NCBI GenBank assembly: GCA_026770025.1
Contig: JAMXDE010000022.1
Location: 248,001 to 312,000 of the forward strand
DNA: 64,000 bases
From: Craspedostauros australis
Taxonomy: Eukaryota > Bacillariophyta > Bacillariophyceae > Mastogloiales > Achnanthaceae
Reading direction: 5' to 3'
Part shown: one piece after another, positions 63,501-64,000 of the stretch
How positions within the stretch are numbered: position 1 is the stretch's first letter
Layout: every line of letters begins with the position of its first letter
The notes under the pieces: model-generated
What the model was told of the DNA's origin: nothing
Database searches by the model: none
What the model saw: the letters and a program-made list of their open reading frames with translations, nothing else
Position numbers and translations under genes: made by a program

Positions 63501-63705
63501 GTGCTGACGAAGGCCTGTTATCTGTCGATAGACCGAATGCAACTGGACGAGACAAATCGATTCGCAGAGAGGTCGGAGTGGTTGGGCGACTTTGATTTGG
63601 CTTCGATGGGGCTGCTTGGACAGTCGCAGCGGAAGAAAGAGAAGGAGCGGAGACAGGGGAAGCGCTGCTTGTTGTTCCTTTCCTGTTTGCGCCCGCTGTT
63701 CCCAT
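60522..63705 (-). CDS. bZIP transcription factor with Gln-rich activation regions (2 exons)
   Basis: Exon 1 is 63705-62155, exon 2 is 61988-60522, and the 166-bp intron runs GTGCGT..TCCAG; 1005 residues result. The DNA-contact signature N-x7-R is in RNRESARLSRRRRKHYLEVL (about 384-403), followed by a short zipper (LEEKVKTLSNEL). Downstream, NRCSQEMLVVSTFW and MWPLVCNEIGLSHDQEERVR form a conserved helical region that I have the impression is shared by algal bZIPs. Large Ser/Asn/Gln-rich tracts occupy the first 350 residues, and a Gln/Pro/Met-rich region fills the last 300, probably for activation. The frame is open five codons further to a TTG; the ATG at 63705 is chosen. Target genes are unknown. 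Confidence 0.88.
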
Positions 63706-64000
63706 CTCAACTTGTGGCAACTATAATGTGAGCTGCAAGTAGAGAGGAGTGTAGCGCACTGGTGCCCTCGTGTGCCTTGTATGCTTGGCTTGTATGCTTG
63801 CGTTGGTATCGTTGGTATAGCGGGTATCGTACTGCCTTTGCTCCTGAAGTACGTCACTCTTGGATCCTTTGATGGAGTCGGTCTCTCGAACGTCTTCCTC
63901 CACCAGTGTTCGCAGCCTTGCGTATGCTGCTCCTGCTGTCCAAGCCCGCCAAGGTCCCTCCCCCTTTCTGCCCGCTCTACTCCACTCCACTACACTCCAG
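63706..64000. other. upstream flank of the bZIP gene, window end
   Basis: This is the presumed promoter and leader; no coding sequence was recognised up to the window edge. Confidence 0.5.

Overview
This window is nuclear DNA of a eukaryote. The genes have short spliceosomal introns (100-423 bp, GT..AG) and encode eukaryotic products such as a mitochondrial-type dehydrogenase kinase, an NVL/Rix7 AAA ATPase, MBF1 and a bZIP factor. A presequence with an ER signal, a diatom-like cleavage motif and a lumen signal, together with a CoDi-like Ty1/copia element, points to a stramenopile alga, most probably a diatom. The lineage is an inference; no species marker was seen.

Layout. 2.1-12.0 kb: a membrane-anchored zinc metallopeptidase, a mitochondrial PDK/BCKDK-type kinase, a long-chain acyl-CoA synthetase (2 exons), a proteasome-alpha-like protein with a signal peptide (2 exons), and a protein resembling a beta-trefoil. 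12.3-18.3 kb: an NVL/Rix7 ribosome-biogenesis ATPase and a histidine-phosphatase-fold protein with a predicted plastid/lumen presequence, both on the minus strand. 18.67-24.70 kb: a 6.03-kb PIF/Harbinger-like DNA transposon. It has 42-bp terminal inverted repeats, a candidate 3-bp target duplication, a DDE transposase and a divergently transcribed partner gene. The region between those two genes carries many copies of a motif also found in the terminal repeats. 25.1-25.9 kb: MBF1.

26.8-38.2 kb: two large tandem STAND-type ATPase paralogues. They share an almost identical central block of about 2.65 kb with sharp edges, while their N- and C-terminal parts have diverged. 38.40-45.72 kb: a complete, very young copia element. 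Its LTRs differ only in GT-repeat length. It has a GATCC target duplication, a primer site matching an initiator-Met tRNA anticodon arm, and a predicted -1 Gag-Pol frameshift. It sits about 240 bp upstream of the second ATPase start codon, in the same orientation.

46.8-49.8 kb: a membrane Fe(II)/2-oxoglutarate (PhyH-like) dioxygenase fused to Tudor-like repeats and a poly-acidic tail. 50.7-58.1 kb: four same-strand paralogues of a secreted, cysteine-containing, probably surface-anchored family that I do not recognise. This is the best candidate for something undescribed. 58.9-63.7 kb: a glutathionyl-hydroquinone reductase and a long Gln-rich bZIP factor (2 exons).

Exon borders were placed by eye from splice consensus, reading frame and family motifs. 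All joins keep frame, but none is confirmed by transcripts. No tRNA, rRNA or CRISPR array was seen.
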